The position numbers and the translations under genes were made by a program. Source: Acidobacteriota bacterium (lineage in GTDB: Bacteria; Acidobacteriota; Holophagae; Holophagales; Holophagaceae). Taken from it: DNA of 64,000 nt. Below, piece after piece: positions 46,030 through 53,771 of this stretch. Below the pieces are notes generated by a model, which worked only from the letters and a program-made list of their open reading frames with translations, ran no database searches and was not told the origin of the DNA. The stretch is taken from assembly GCA_016192145.1 (NCBI GenBank), contig JACPUT010000006.1, positions 310,001 through 374,000 of the forward strand, in the 5' to 3' direction. The stretch's first letter is position 1. Each line of letters opens with the position of its first letter.

Positions 46030-46119
46030 GCCCCCATAACGAAAGTGGTACACGTCTTGGTCTTGGAAACCATTGATCCTGCGCGAACAGGATTGGGGGT
46101 TCGATTCCCCCTGGGGGCA
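46030..46119 (+). tRNA. tRNA-like element with long variable arm, anticodon reads UGG
   Basis: The acceptor stem GCCCCCA (46030-46036) pairs with TGGGGGC (46112-46118), and A46119 would be the discriminator. CCA is not encoded (CTC follows). A 3-bp D stem (ACG/CGT), an anticodon stem TTGGT/ACCAT with one mismatch and loop CTTGGAA (anticodon 46064-46066), a 6-bp variable stem ATCCTG/CAGGAT, and a T arm GGGGG-TTCGATT-CCCCC complete it. A long variable arm is a Ser/Leu/Sec-type trait, whereas UGG would read proline codons. It may be a functional unusual tRNA or a relic in the island. Confidence 0.55.
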
Positions 46120-46256
46120 CTCTCATTGTAAGTCCAAACCCATAGAACTCAAGGGGTTTGACATCGTTTACTCGGAATCTAGGGCAGCTTGTCTGCGCCC
46201 AATTGGTGTGCAATACCTCGACCGCTTGCCCTCGGCCTTTTTGATAGCGACGTTAA

Positions 46257-48731
46257 CTACCCCAACGGCTCCTCATGCTTGCACTCCGGGCAGAGCAGCA
46301 CCTGGATCGGATCCTTCCCCCGCGGCTTCCTTGTCTTCTCCCCCATCCACGCGTTCTTGCACTGGGGGCAGCTCTTGGGCACGGGCTTGTCCCAGGTGAG
46401 CCAGTCGCACTTGGGGTAGTTGGTGCAGCCGTAGAAGAGCTTGCCGAAGCGGCTCTTTCTTGGGGCGACGTCGCTCTTGCACTTGGGGCAGGGGAAGCCT
46501 TCGAGGATTTCCTTTTTCACCGTCTTGCACTTGGGGTAGTCGATGCAGCAGACGAACTCGCCGTAGCGGCCGTGGCGCTTGACGTAGTCCTTGCCGCAGG
46601 TGGGGCACTTCTCACCGGTGGGCTGGTCGGGGGGCACGGGGATGCCCTTGGGGTCGGCCTTCACGATGCCTTTGCAATTGGGATAGTTGGGGCAAGCCCA
46701 GAAGGGGCCGAACTGACCCTTTCGAAGCTGCATGGGCTGGGTGCCGCAGAGGGGGCACTCCGGCGCGTCTTCGGGCTCCTCCATCTGCTCCAGCTCCTCG
46801 GTGCCATCGCAGTCGGGGTAGCGGGTGCAGCCCAGGAAGAGGCCGTTGCGGCCGATGCGCTTGAGCATGGGGCTTGAGCACTTCTTGCAGGTGCGATCCG
46901 AGGGCACGCCGGCCTTCAGGTTCTGCATCTCCTTGGCGGCGTGCTTGAGGAGCTTCTCGAAGGGCTTCCAGAAGTCCGTCATGGCCTTCTTGTAGGTGAG
47001 GTCGCCCGCCTCGATCTTGTCGAGGCTGTCCTCCAGGCCGCTCGTGTACTTGGGATCCATGAACTCGTGGAAGCCCTGGATGAGGAGGTCGGTCACCACC
47101 ATGCCCAGCTCCGTGGGCTTGAAGCGGGCCTCCACCTTCTTCACGTAGTCGCGGCTCTGGATGGTCTGGATGATGCTCGCGTAGGTGGAGGGGCGGCCGA
47201 TGCCATCCTCTTCCAGCTCCTTCACGAGGCTGCCTTCGTTGAAGCGCGCGGGGGGCTTGGTGAACTGCTGGTCGGCGTCCAGGTGCTCCAGCTTCAGCGT
47301 CTCGCCCTTGGTGAGGGCGGGCAGCTGGGCGGTGTCCTCGTCTTCCTCATCGGCCGTGTTCGTGGCGTCGCCATCCACACCCTCGGCGGTGGTCTCCTTG
47401 GCGTCGGCGCGGTAGGCCGCGAGCCAGCCGGGGAAGCGCTCGATCTCGCCCTTGGCCTCGAAGAGGGCGGTCTCGCCATTCTTCAAAGCCACTTCGCTTT
47501 GGACGACGGTTTCATCGAAGCGGGCGGCCTCCATTTGGCAGGCCACGGTGCGGCGCCAGATGAGGGCGTAGAGGCGGAACTGATCGGGGTCCAGGCGGGC
47601 GCGGAGGCTCTCGGGGGTGCGGGTCACGTCCGTGGGGCGGATGGCCTCGTGGGCATCCTGCGCGGCGCTCTTGCCCTTGTACTCCCGGGCCTTCGCGGGG
47701 AGGTAGTCCTTGCCGAAGGCCTTGGCGATGAACTCACGGGTGGCTTCCACGGCCTCGGGGGCGAGGCGCGGGCTATCCGTTCTCATGTAGGTGATGAGAC
47801 CCACGGGGCCTTCGCCGAAGTCCACGCCCTCATAGAGGCGCTGGGCGTTCTGCATGGTGCGCTGCACGCTGTACTTCAGCTTTTGCGCGGCCTCCTGCTG
47901 CAGCTTGGCCGTGGTGAAGGGGGCGCTGGGGTTGCGCTTCTTCTCCTTGGTCTCCAGGCCGGTGACCTTGTAGGTGGCCTTTTCCAACTCGGCACGGAGG
48001 CCTTCGGCCTCAGTGCCGCCCGCGATGCGGCGCTTGGTCTCCTTGTTGCCGAGCTGGAGGGCCTGGCCGCCCAGCTTCATGAGCTTCATCTGGAAGGAGG
48101 GGGGCACCTTGGCGCTGAAGCGGCCCTTGAGCACCCAATATTCCACGGGGTTGAAGGCCTGGATCTCCCGCTCTCGGTCCACGATGAGGCGCACGGCGAC
48201 GCTCTGCACGCGGCCGGCGCTGAGGCCGCGGCGCACCTTGTCCCAGAGGACCTTGGACACCTTGTAGCCCACGAGGCGGTCGAGCACGCGGCGGGCCCGC
48301 TGGGCGTTGACGAGATCCATCTTGATCTCGGTGGGGGCGGCCATGGCCTTCTGGATGCCGTTGGGGGTGATCTCGTTGAAGAGGACCCGGTGCACGGGCA
48401 GGGTCTTGGGGGGCTTGATGGCCTCCAGGAGGTGCCAGGAGATGGCCTCCCCTTCGCGATCGGGGTCGGTCGCGAGGTAGAGCTCCGTGGCTTCCTTAGC
48501 GGCAGCCTTGAGCTCCTTCACCACCTTCTCTTTATCCTTCGTGATCTCGTAGCGCTCCTGGAAGCCGCCTTCGATATCGATGACGTCGACCTTCGCCTCG
48601 CCCACGAGCATGGTTTCGTTCTTCGGGAGGTCCCGGATGTGCCCCACGGAGGCCAGCACCTTGTACCCCTTGCCGAGGTACTTGGTGATGGTTTTGGCCT
48701 TGGAGGGGCTTTCGACGATGACGAGCTTCAC
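46257..48731 (-). CDS. topA: DNA topoisomerase I (type IA)
   Basis: An 824-residue topoisomerase. It begins with GTG at 48731, reading MKLVIVESPSKAKTITKYLGKGYKVLASVGHIRDLP, the TOPRIM domain. GGAG lies about 7 nt upstream. The active-site Tyr is in GLITYMRTDSPRLAPEAV. The C-terminus carries at least four zinc-ribbon repeats (CKKCSSPMLKRIG...CTRYPDC, CPLCGTQPM...CPNYPNC, CPTCGKDYV...CIDYPKC and CPKCKSDVA...CTNYPKC), ending CPECKHEEPLG. The enzyme relaxes negative supercoils. It follows dprA on the same strand, a common dprA-topA arrangement. The short 5' extension in the open frame is not expected to be translated. Confidence 0.97.
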   Translation of the reverse strand: MKLVIVESPSKAKTITKYLGKGYKVLASVGHIRDLPKNETMLVGEAKVDVIDIEGGFQERYEITKDKEKVVKELKAAAKEATELYLATDPDREGEAISWHLLEAIKPPKTLPVHRVLFNEITPNGIQKAMAAPTEIKMDLVNAQRARRVLDRLVGYKVSKVLWDKVRRGLSAGRVQSVAVRLIVDREREIQAFNPVEYWVLKGRFSAKVPPSFQMKLMKLGGQALQLGNKETKRRIAGGTEAEGLRAELEKATYKVTGLETKEKKRNPSAPFTTAKLQQEAAQKLKYSVQRTMQNAQRLYEGVDFGEGPVGLITYMRTDSPRLAPEAVEATREFIAKAFGKDYLPAKAREYKGKSAAQDAHEAIRPTDVTRTPESLRARLDPDQFRLYALIWRRTVACQMEAARFDETVVQSEVALKNGETALFEAKGEIERFPGWLAAYRADAKETTAEGVDGDATNTADEEDEDTAQLPALTKGETLKLEHLDADQQFTKPPARFNEGSLVKELEEDGIGRPSTYASIIQTIQSRDYVKKVEARFKPTELGMVVTDLLIQGFHEFMDPKYTSGLEDSLDKIEAGDLTYKKAMTDFWKPFEKLLKHAAKEMQNLKAGVPSDRTCKKCSSPMLKRIGRNGLFLGCTRYPDCDGTEELEQMEEPEDAPECPLCGTQPMQLRKGQFGPFWACPNYPNCKGIVKADPKGIPVPPDQPTGEKCPTCGKDYVKRHGRYGEFVCCIDYPKCKTVKKEILEGFPCPKCKSDVAPRKSRFGKLFYGCTNYPKCDWLTWDKPVPKSCPQCKNAWMGEKTRKPRGKDPIQVLLCPECKHEEPLG

Positions 48732-48802
48732 GGGGGTACTCCAGTTCGGAGGGCAAAGGAAGGGCAATGGGTCGGATCATGGACCCCCCTCCCGGGGCCT
48801 TG

Positions 48803-49603
48803 TCAAGTGCCGTAGCTGGCGCGGAGTTCTCCTATAAGCGCCGAAGGATCCTCGCAAACCTGCGCTGCGCCTTCATCCAGCAGGGCGTCTGTTCCGGGGG
48901 AACCGGGGCACATATAAAGGTCCTTCCCGTGATCAAGGGCAAGCTTTGCCGTTACCAGGGAGCCGGAGCGCAGCCCCGCCTCGACCACGAGGAGGGCCTG
49001 CACCCAGGCGGCCAGCAGCAGGTTGCGGCGGGGGAAGTGGAAGGGCTTGGGCTTCACGTCGGGGGGGAAGGGCGTGATCGCCCCGCCCCCGGCGGCCACC
49101 AGGCGCTCCAACAGGGGGCGGTGCTCAGGGGGGTAGGTGCGGTTCAGGCCCGAGCCCAACACGGCCCAGGTGGGGCCGGCTTCCAAGGCCCCCAGGTGGG
49201 CGGCGGCGTCGATGCCCCGGGCGAGGCCCGAGCAGACGGCCACCCCGGCCTCCGTGAGGGCCTTCCCGAAGGCGTGGGCCCGCCGGAGACCCGCCCCCGA
49301 GGCCCTGCGGGCCCCCACGATGCCCACGGCGGGAAAGGCGGGGGGCACGGTGCCCCGCACCCACAGGGCCACGGGGTAGGGCAGGGGCGCATTGAGGCGA
49401 TCGGCCTCGGGATCGCCGGGGAGGAGGAGCCGGGCTCCGGGCACCTCGAAGTCGGCCCGGCGGGCCCAGAGGGCCTCCACGTCGGGTGGCAGGAAGAGAG
49501 CCTCGCCCCCCTCGATGCGGGCCCAGACGGCGGCCTTCTCGGACTCCCGCCAGGGGAGGATCGCGAAGGCCAGGGCCCAGGGGGCGTGGGGGGACGGGGG
49601 CAT
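48803..49603 (-). CDS. dprA: DNA processing protein DprA
   Basis: A 266-residue protein of the DprA/Smf family: VGIVGARRASGAGLRRAHAFGKALTEAGVAVCSGLARGIDAAAHLGAL, then TWAVLGSGLNRTYPPEHRPLLERLVAAGGGAITPFPPD and FPRRNLLLAAWVQALLVVEAGLRSGSLVTAKLALDHGKDLYMCPGSPGTDALLDEG. It loads RecA onto single-stranded DNA taken up by natural transformation. It lacks an obvious C-terminal winged helix. The ATG lies 3 bp from the arm of palindrome 11, so no normal ribosome site precedes it. Confidence 0.93.
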   Translation of the reverse strand: MPPSPHAPWALAFAILPWRESEKAAVWARIEGGEALFLPPDVEALWARRADFEVPGARLLLPGDPEADRLNAPLPYPVALWVRGTVPPAFPAVGIVGARRASGAGLRRAHAFGKALTEAGVAVCSGLARGIDAAAHLGALEAGPTWAVLGSGLNRTYPPEHRPLLERLVAAGGGAITPFPPDVKPKPFHFPRRNLLLAAWVQALLVVEAGLRSGSLVTAKLALDHGKDLYMCPGSPGTDALLDEGAAQVCEDPSALIGELRASYGT

Positions 49604-49606
49604 GAA

Positions 49607-49704
49607 GGCTCTGGGCTCTGGGCTTTGGGCTCTGGCTGATTTCGACCCAGCATGACGGTTCGGCTGGGTCGGCGCCAGCCAGAGCCCAGGGCCCAAAGCC
49701 GAGA
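49607..49704. repeat. Palindromic word-repeat element, GGGCTCT words (copy 1)
   Basis: The left arm GGCTCTGGGCTCTGGGCTTT... (49607-49638, 7-nt word) is mirrored by CAGCCAGAGCCCAGGGCCCAAAGCC (49677-49701). CGACCCA at 49643-49649 and TGGGTCGG at 49665-49672 frame the loop. It lies between the dprA start codon (49603) and the rpmB promoter, so it overlaps where the dprA ribosome site should be. Confidence 0.9.
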
Positions 49705-49723
49705 ACCCACCAGGCATTTCACC

Positions 49724-49751
49724 TTGCCATCCAGCCCCCGTTTGATACACT
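49724..49751 (+). promoter_or_regulatory. Predicted promoter of rpmB
   Basis: TTGCCA (49724-49729) and TACACT (49746-49751) are separated by 16 bp and lie 45 bp upstream of the rpmB ATG. The AT-richness of TTTGATACACT stands out locally. Confidence 0.55.
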
Positions 49752-49796
49752 GGCTGTCTTTGGCACGCAGTCTTTCAAGTCCTTTAGAGGTTTCCC

Positions 49797-50018
49797 ATGT
49801 CCCGTCAGTGCGAAGTGTGCGGTAAGAAGCCCCAGTTCGGGAACAACGTCTCCCACTCCAACAACGTCACCAAGCGCCGTTGGAACCCCAACATCCAGCC
49901 TGTCCGCGCCCTGGTGAACGGCGCCGCCAAGCGCATGCGCGTCTGCACCTCCTGCATCCAGGCCGGCAAGATCGTCAAGGCCCCCCGCGGCCTTGGCAAG
50001 GTCCCCACCCAGGCCTAA
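49797..50018 (+). CDS. rpmB: 50S ribosomal protein L28
   Basis: A 73-residue protein matching L28: [40 protein letters not shown] and [19 protein letters not shown]. Two CxxC pairs (CEVC and CTSC) mark the zinc-binding C+ form. L28 sits in the large subunit and is needed for late assembly. It is preceded by a good promoter, and the hairpin at 50040-50059 is a strong terminator. Confidence 0.97.
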   Translation: MSRQCEVCGKKPQFGNNVSHSNNVTKRRWNPNIQPVRALVNGAAKRMRVCTSCIQAGKIVKAPRGLGKVPTQA

Positions 50019-50039
50019 GGCTGTTTGAAGCGGATCGAG

Positions 50040-50059
50040 AGGCGGCCTTCGGGCCGCCT
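50040..50059 (+). terminator. Intrinsic terminator after rpmB
   Basis: An 8-bp stem AGGCGGCC (50040-50047) with GGCCGCCT (50052-50059) closes a TTCG tetraloop and is followed by TTCTC. It lies 21 bp after the rpmB stop. Confidence 0.9.
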
Positions 50060-50110
50060 TTCTCGCGTTGGATGTTCGGGATTCAGGGACGGTGCAGGGC
50101 GGGGTGGACC

Positions 50111-50343
50111 TGGAACGCGAAGAGCGCGAATAAAAGTGCGAAGAGCGCGAATCGCCGTTTCTAGGCTGTGCAGCAGGGCCATCAGGGCCGTAGGCCCCAG
50201 GTCCAGCGCGCTGGACCTGCCCTCGGAGGCGGTGCCATCGAGGCTTCAAGGCCTCGCAGGCGCCGCCTCCGAGGGTGATGGCCGACGCAAGGCTGTTTTT
50301 CCTTCGCGCTCTTCGCGCTTTTATTCGCGCTCATCGCGTTCCA
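50111..50343. repeat. Palindromic word-repeat element, family B core
   Basis: Arms of 41 nt (50111-50151 and 50303-50343) are mirror images with only two mismatches and are built from GCGCGAA and GTGCGAAGA words. The central core (about 50173-50278) has nested hairpins (GGTCCAGCGCGCTGGACC and CCTCGGAGGCGG/CCGCCTCCGAGG) shared in plan with the core at 30965-31073. Most of the 375-bp gap between rpmB and tsaB is this element. Confidence 0.9.
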
Positions 50344-50393
50344 ATGGAAGCCACCTTGATGGTGAAATCAGTTTTCCCCGGAAACGCGACCCC

Positions 50394-51086
50394 ATGCTGC
50401 TCGGACTCGACACCACCTCCCACTGGATGCACCTGGCCCTGGTGAGCCACCACGGCGTGTGGACCCACCGGGAGGCGCTCCTGAAGGGGCAGGGCACTTC
50501 CGAGGTGCTGGTGCCGGCCCTGGACGCGCTGTTGGCGCAGGCGGGGGCATCGCCCAAGGAGCTGGCGGGGGTGGCCGCCTGCGTGGGGCCGGGGGGATTT
50601 GCGGCCCTGCGCGTGGGCGTGGCCTTCGCGGAAGGGCTCGCCCTCACGGGGTTGCCCACCTGGGGTTTCACGGCCTTCGAGCTGCGGGCCCGGGCCCTGC
50701 GCGAGGCGGGCGTGACGGAGGCTGTGGCCCTGGTGCTGGATGGCCAGCGGGGCGATGCCTTCCTGCAGATCTGGGATGCCACGGGGCCCCTGGGCGCGCC
50801 GAAGTGCCTGCCCCTGGCGCAGCTCGCGGAGGCCGTGGGCGAGCACCGCTGGTTCGCGCCGGAGGCCTTCGTGGAGAAGGCGGAAGCCGCCCTGGGCCGA
50901 CCGCCCGTGGACCTCGCCCCCGAGGCCGTGCTCGCGGGGCTCGTCTCCCTCACGCGGGAGTGCGCCGCGCGGGAGCCCGAGGCGCCCCTCCACCCCCTCT
51001 ACCTGCGCGCCACGGATGCGGAAGTGAACTTCCCCCAGGCCGCCGCCCACCTGGACGACGCCCACCGCCTGGGCCGCCTCCGGTGA
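50394..51086 (+). CDS. tsaB: tRNA threonylcarbamoyladenosine biosynthesis protein TsaB
   Basis: A 230-residue ASKHA-fold protein beginning MLLGLDTTSHWMHLALV, with the TsaB signature LDALLAQAGASPKELAGVAACVGPGGFAALRVGVAFAEGLAL. TsaB partners TsaD and TsaE in making t6A37 in ANN-decoding tRNAs in the cytoplasm. The ATG lies 51 bp after palindrome arm 50343. Its TGA stop overlaps the GTG start of rimI (GTGA at 51083-51086), the usual tsaB-rimI pairing. Confidence 0.95.
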   Translation: MLLGLDTTSHWMHLALVSHHGVWTHREALLKGQGTSEVLVPALDALLAQAGASPKELAGVAACVGPGGFAALRVGVAFAEGLALTGLPTWGFTAFELRARALREAGVTEAVALVLDGQRGDAFLQIWDATGPLGAPKCLPLAQLAEAVGEHRWFAPEAFVEKAEAALGRPPVDLAPEAVLAGLVSLTRECAAREPEAPLHPLYLRATDAEVNFPQAAAHLDDAHRLGRLR

Positions 51087-51499
51087 TCGAGCGCCTGCAG
51101 CCGGGCGTGCCGCTGCCCGCCTGGGTGACGGAGCTGGACGCGGCCACCTTCGGCGAGGCCTGGGGGCCCCTGGCGCGCCACGAGGGCCTGTGGGTGCTCG
51201 GGGGCGCGGCCTTCGCGCGGTGGTCCCTCGTGCCCCTCGCCCACGAAGGCGAGCTGTTGCGCATCGCCGTGGATCCCGAGCGCCGGGGCCGGGGCCTGGG
51301 GCGCGAGCTGCTGAAGGCGGTGCAGTCGGAGCTGCGGGCCGCGGGCATCACGGAGCTGCACCTGGAGGTGCGGGCCGGGAACGCGGCCGCCCGGGCCCTC
51401 TACGCGGCCTGCGGCTGGCGGGAGGTGGGCCGGCGGGCGAAGTACTACGGCGATGGAGAGGATGCGGTGCTGTGCGCCTGGACGGCGCCGAAGCGCTGA
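51083..51499 (+). CDS. rimI: Ribosomal protein S18-alanine N-acetyltransferase
   Basis: A 138-residue GNAT protein starting at GTG 51083. Its acetyl-CoA loop is LLRIAVDPERRGRGLGRELLKAV and the C-terminal part reads LHLEVRAGNAAARALYAACGWREVGRRAKYYGDGEDAVL, which is the typical RimI ending. RimI acetylates the N-terminus of S18 and sometimes other proteins. It is translationally coupled to tsaB. The name rests on context and motif; other GNATs cannot be fully excluded. Confidence 0.88.
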   Translation: MIERLQPGVPLPAWVTELDAATFGEAWGPLARHEGLWVLGGAAFARWSLVPLAHEGELLRIAVDPERRGRGLGRELLKAVQSELRAAGITELHLEVRAGNAAARALYAACGWREVGRRAKYYGDGEDAVLCAWTAPKR

Positions 51500-51505
51500 G
51501 GGGGT

Positions 51506-51628
51506 GGGCTCTAGGTTTTGGGCTCTGGGTCCTGGCGGGTTCCGACCCATCCCCGCCCTCCCACTGGGTCGGCGGCAGCCAGAGCCCAGAGCCTAGAGCC
51601 CAGAGCCCAGAGCCTAGAGCCCAGAGCC
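51506..51628. repeat. Palindromic word-repeat element, GGGCTCT words (copy 2)
   Basis: The left arm (GGGCTCTAGGTTTTGGGCTC, 51507-51533) has about four 7-nt words, whereas the right arm (51577-51628) has about seven, so it has expanded. CGACCCA at 51543-51549 and TGGGTCGG at 51565-51572 frame the loop. It ends about 22 nt before the GTG start of the NtrY-like kinase. Confidence 0.88.
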
Positions 51629-51649
51629 GTTAGCCGATAGGCTTTCCCC

Positions 51650-53761
51650 GTGCCCTCCCCCACCAAGCGCCCCGCCGAACTGACCCGTCTCTACTGGGTG
51701 GTGGCGCTGCTGGCGCTCATCACCGTGGCCTTCCTGGCCTACAAGGCCATCAGCCCCCAGGTGGGCACGGGCATGGCGGATGGCCCCTCGCGCTGGGCCC
51801 TGCCGGCGGTGGGCCTCGCCAACGCGCTGGCCATCGGCACGCTGCTCTTCATCGTGGCGCGCTCGCTGGTGAAGCTCTGGTTCGAGCGGCGCAGCGGCAT
51901 CCTGGGGGCGCGCCTGCGCACGCGCCTCGTGGTGGCCCTCTTCGCCATCGGCGTGATCCCCAGCCTGCTGCTCTTCATCGTGGGCCAGAAGTTCATCGCG
52001 AAGAACGTGGAGCGCTGGTTCAGCCCCGAGACGGAAGAGGTGATCGTCCTGGGCAAGAGCCTGGCGGATCAGGCTCGCAGCGACCTCCAATCCCGCCTCG
52101 ACTTCGGAATCGCCCGGGTGCTGGCCAGCGCCTCCGCCGAGCCGCTCCGGATGCGGGAGGAGAGCGGCCTGGACCTCGTGGGGCGGCTCGTGAAGGCGGG
52201 CTTCGAGGCCGGCGGCCCGACCTTGGGCGAGCACGCCCTCGACGGCCGCCTGACGCTGCCGATCCTGACGACCCGGCCGGCGGATGGCGACATCCTCATG
52301 CTGCCCGAGGGCATGTGGCGCATGCGCGTGGTGAAGCGGGGCGACGGGGAGTGGCTGGGGGGCATCTTCATGCCCATGGCGCAGGTGGAGACCCTCCACC
52401 GGCTGGAGCAGCGCCACCGGGAATCCGTGGAGAGCCGCCGCAGCCGCGAGTCGCTGGAGACCATCCCCCAGAGCACCTTCCTCTTCCTCACGGTGCTCAC
52501 GCTCTTCTTCGCCGTGTGGACGGGCCTCACCCTCGCCAAGAGCCTCAGCGAGCCCATCCGCGCCCTGGCCAAGGCCGCCCAGCGCGTGGGCGGCGGCGAT
52601 CTGGAGGTGCACCTCCAGGAGGTGGGCAGCGATGAGCTGGCCTTCCTCGCCCGCAGCTTCAACGGCATGACGAAGGATCTGAAGACGAGCCGCGAGGCGC
52701 TGGTGGCCCAGACGGGCCGCCTCGACCAGCAGCGGGCCTACCTGGATCAGCTGCTGGCGGCCCTGCCCGTGGGCGTGCTCAGCTGGCGCGCCGATGGCGA
52801 GCTGCGCGTGGTGAACGCCGCCGCGCGGACTTGGCTGGGCCTCTCGGAAATCGAAGTGGCCGAGGGGTGGGAGAAGCTGGGCGCCTCCACGCGCCTGGGC
52901 CGCCTGCCGGATATGCTGGAGGGCGTGCGGGCCCGGGGCGTGGCCGCCACGGAGGAACTGCGCCTGGGCGGCGAGGGCGAGGGCCGCCCCATCCGCGTGA
53001 TGCTCCTGCCCCTGAAGGGCGGCGGCCAGCTGGCCCTGCTGGAGGACCTCTCCCTGCTGGCCCAGGCGGAAAAACGCGCGGCCTGGCAGGAGGTGGCCCG
53101 GCGCATGGCCCACGAGGTGAAGAACCCCCTCACGCCCATCCAGCTCACGGCGCAGCGCCTCCTGCGCAAGGGCCGGGAGGGCAAGCTGGATCCCGAGAGC
53201 GTGCGCGAGGGCGCCGAGACCATCCTCACGGAGGTGGGCAGCCTCGCGCGGCTCGTGGACAGCTTCAGCCGCTTCGCGCGCCTGCCCCAGCCCCAGTTCG
53301 CCCCCGTGGACGCCCGGGAGCTGGTGCTGCAGGTGGCCGCGCTGTACCAGCCCAACCACCCGGGCGTGGCCTGGGACGTGAAGGTGCCCGAGCACCCCCT
53401 CGGCGCCACCTGGGATGGCGACATGGTGAAGCGGGCCCTCATCAACTACGTGGATAACGCGCTGGGCGCCCTGGAGGGCGAGGGCGGCGAGGCCCGGGGG
53501 AGCCTGCGCATCGCGCTGGAGGATCAGGGCGGCACGGCGACCCTCCGCGTGGAGGACGACGGCCCCGGCGTAGCGCCGGAAAACCGCGAGCGGCTCTTCG
53601 AGCCCGCCTTCACCACCAAGCGCAAGGGCTCGGGCCTGGGCCTCGCCATCGTGCGCCGCATCGCCCAGGATCACGGCGGCGAGGTGGGCTACGAACCCCT
53701 GAACCCGGGGAGCCGCTTCCTGCTGCGGCTGCCGCTGGGGGCCCGCGCCGCTTCCGGCTGA
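51650..53761 (+). CDS. NtrY-like membrane sensor histidine kinase
   Basis: A 703-residue kinase starting at GTG 51650. It has TM helices at the N-terminus (YWVVALLALITVAFLAYKAI, a further one around ANALAIGTLLFIVARSL, and VVALFAIGVIPSLLLFIVG), a periplasmic stretch, another TM (STFLFLTVLTLFFAVWTGLTL), HAMP (SEPIRALAKAAQRVGGGDLEV) and a PAS domain (LDQLLAALPVGVLSWRADGELRVV). HisKA has RRMAHEVKNPLTPIQLTAQRLL, and the ATPase has VDNALGAL, EDDGPGVAPE and GSGLGLAIVRRI. This is the NtrY architecture linked to nitrogen or redox sensing. A sigma-54 NtrX-like regulator lies 8.9 kb away on the other strand, so partnership is possible but unproven. Confidence 0.9.
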   Translation: MPSPTKRPAELTRLYWVVALLALITVAFLAYKAISPQVGTGMADGPSRWALPAVGLANALAIGTLLFIVARSLVKLWFERRSGILGARLRTRLVVALFAIGVIPSLLLFIVGQKFIAKNVERWFSPETEEVIVLGKSLADQARSDLQSRLDFGIARVLASASAEPLRMREESGLDLVGRLVKAGFEAGGPTLGEHALDGRLTLPILTTRPADGDILMLPEGMWRMRVVKRGDGEWLGGIFMPMAQVETLHRLEQRHRESVESRRSRESLETIPQSTFLFLTVLTLFFAVWTGLTLAKSLSEPIRALAKAAQRVGGGDLEVHLQEVGSDELAFLARSFNGMTKDLKTSREALVAQTGRLDQQRAYLDQLLAALPVGVLSWRADGELRVVNAAARTWLGLSEIEVAEGWEKLGASTRLGRLPDMLEGVRARGVAATEELRLGGEGEGRPIRVMLLPLKGGGQLALLEDLSLLAQAEKRAAWQEVARRMAHEVKNPLTPIQLTAQRLLRKGREGKLDPESVREGAETILTEVGSLARLVDSFSRFARLPQPQFAPVDARELVLQVAALYQPNHPGVAWDVKVPEHPLGATWDGDMVKRALINYVDNALGALEGEGGEARGSLRIALEDQGGTATLRVEDDGPGVAPENRERLFEPAFTTKRKGSGLGLAIVRRIAQDHGGEVGYEPLNPGSRFLLRLPLGARAASG

Positions 53762-53771
53762 GGATCCGAGG

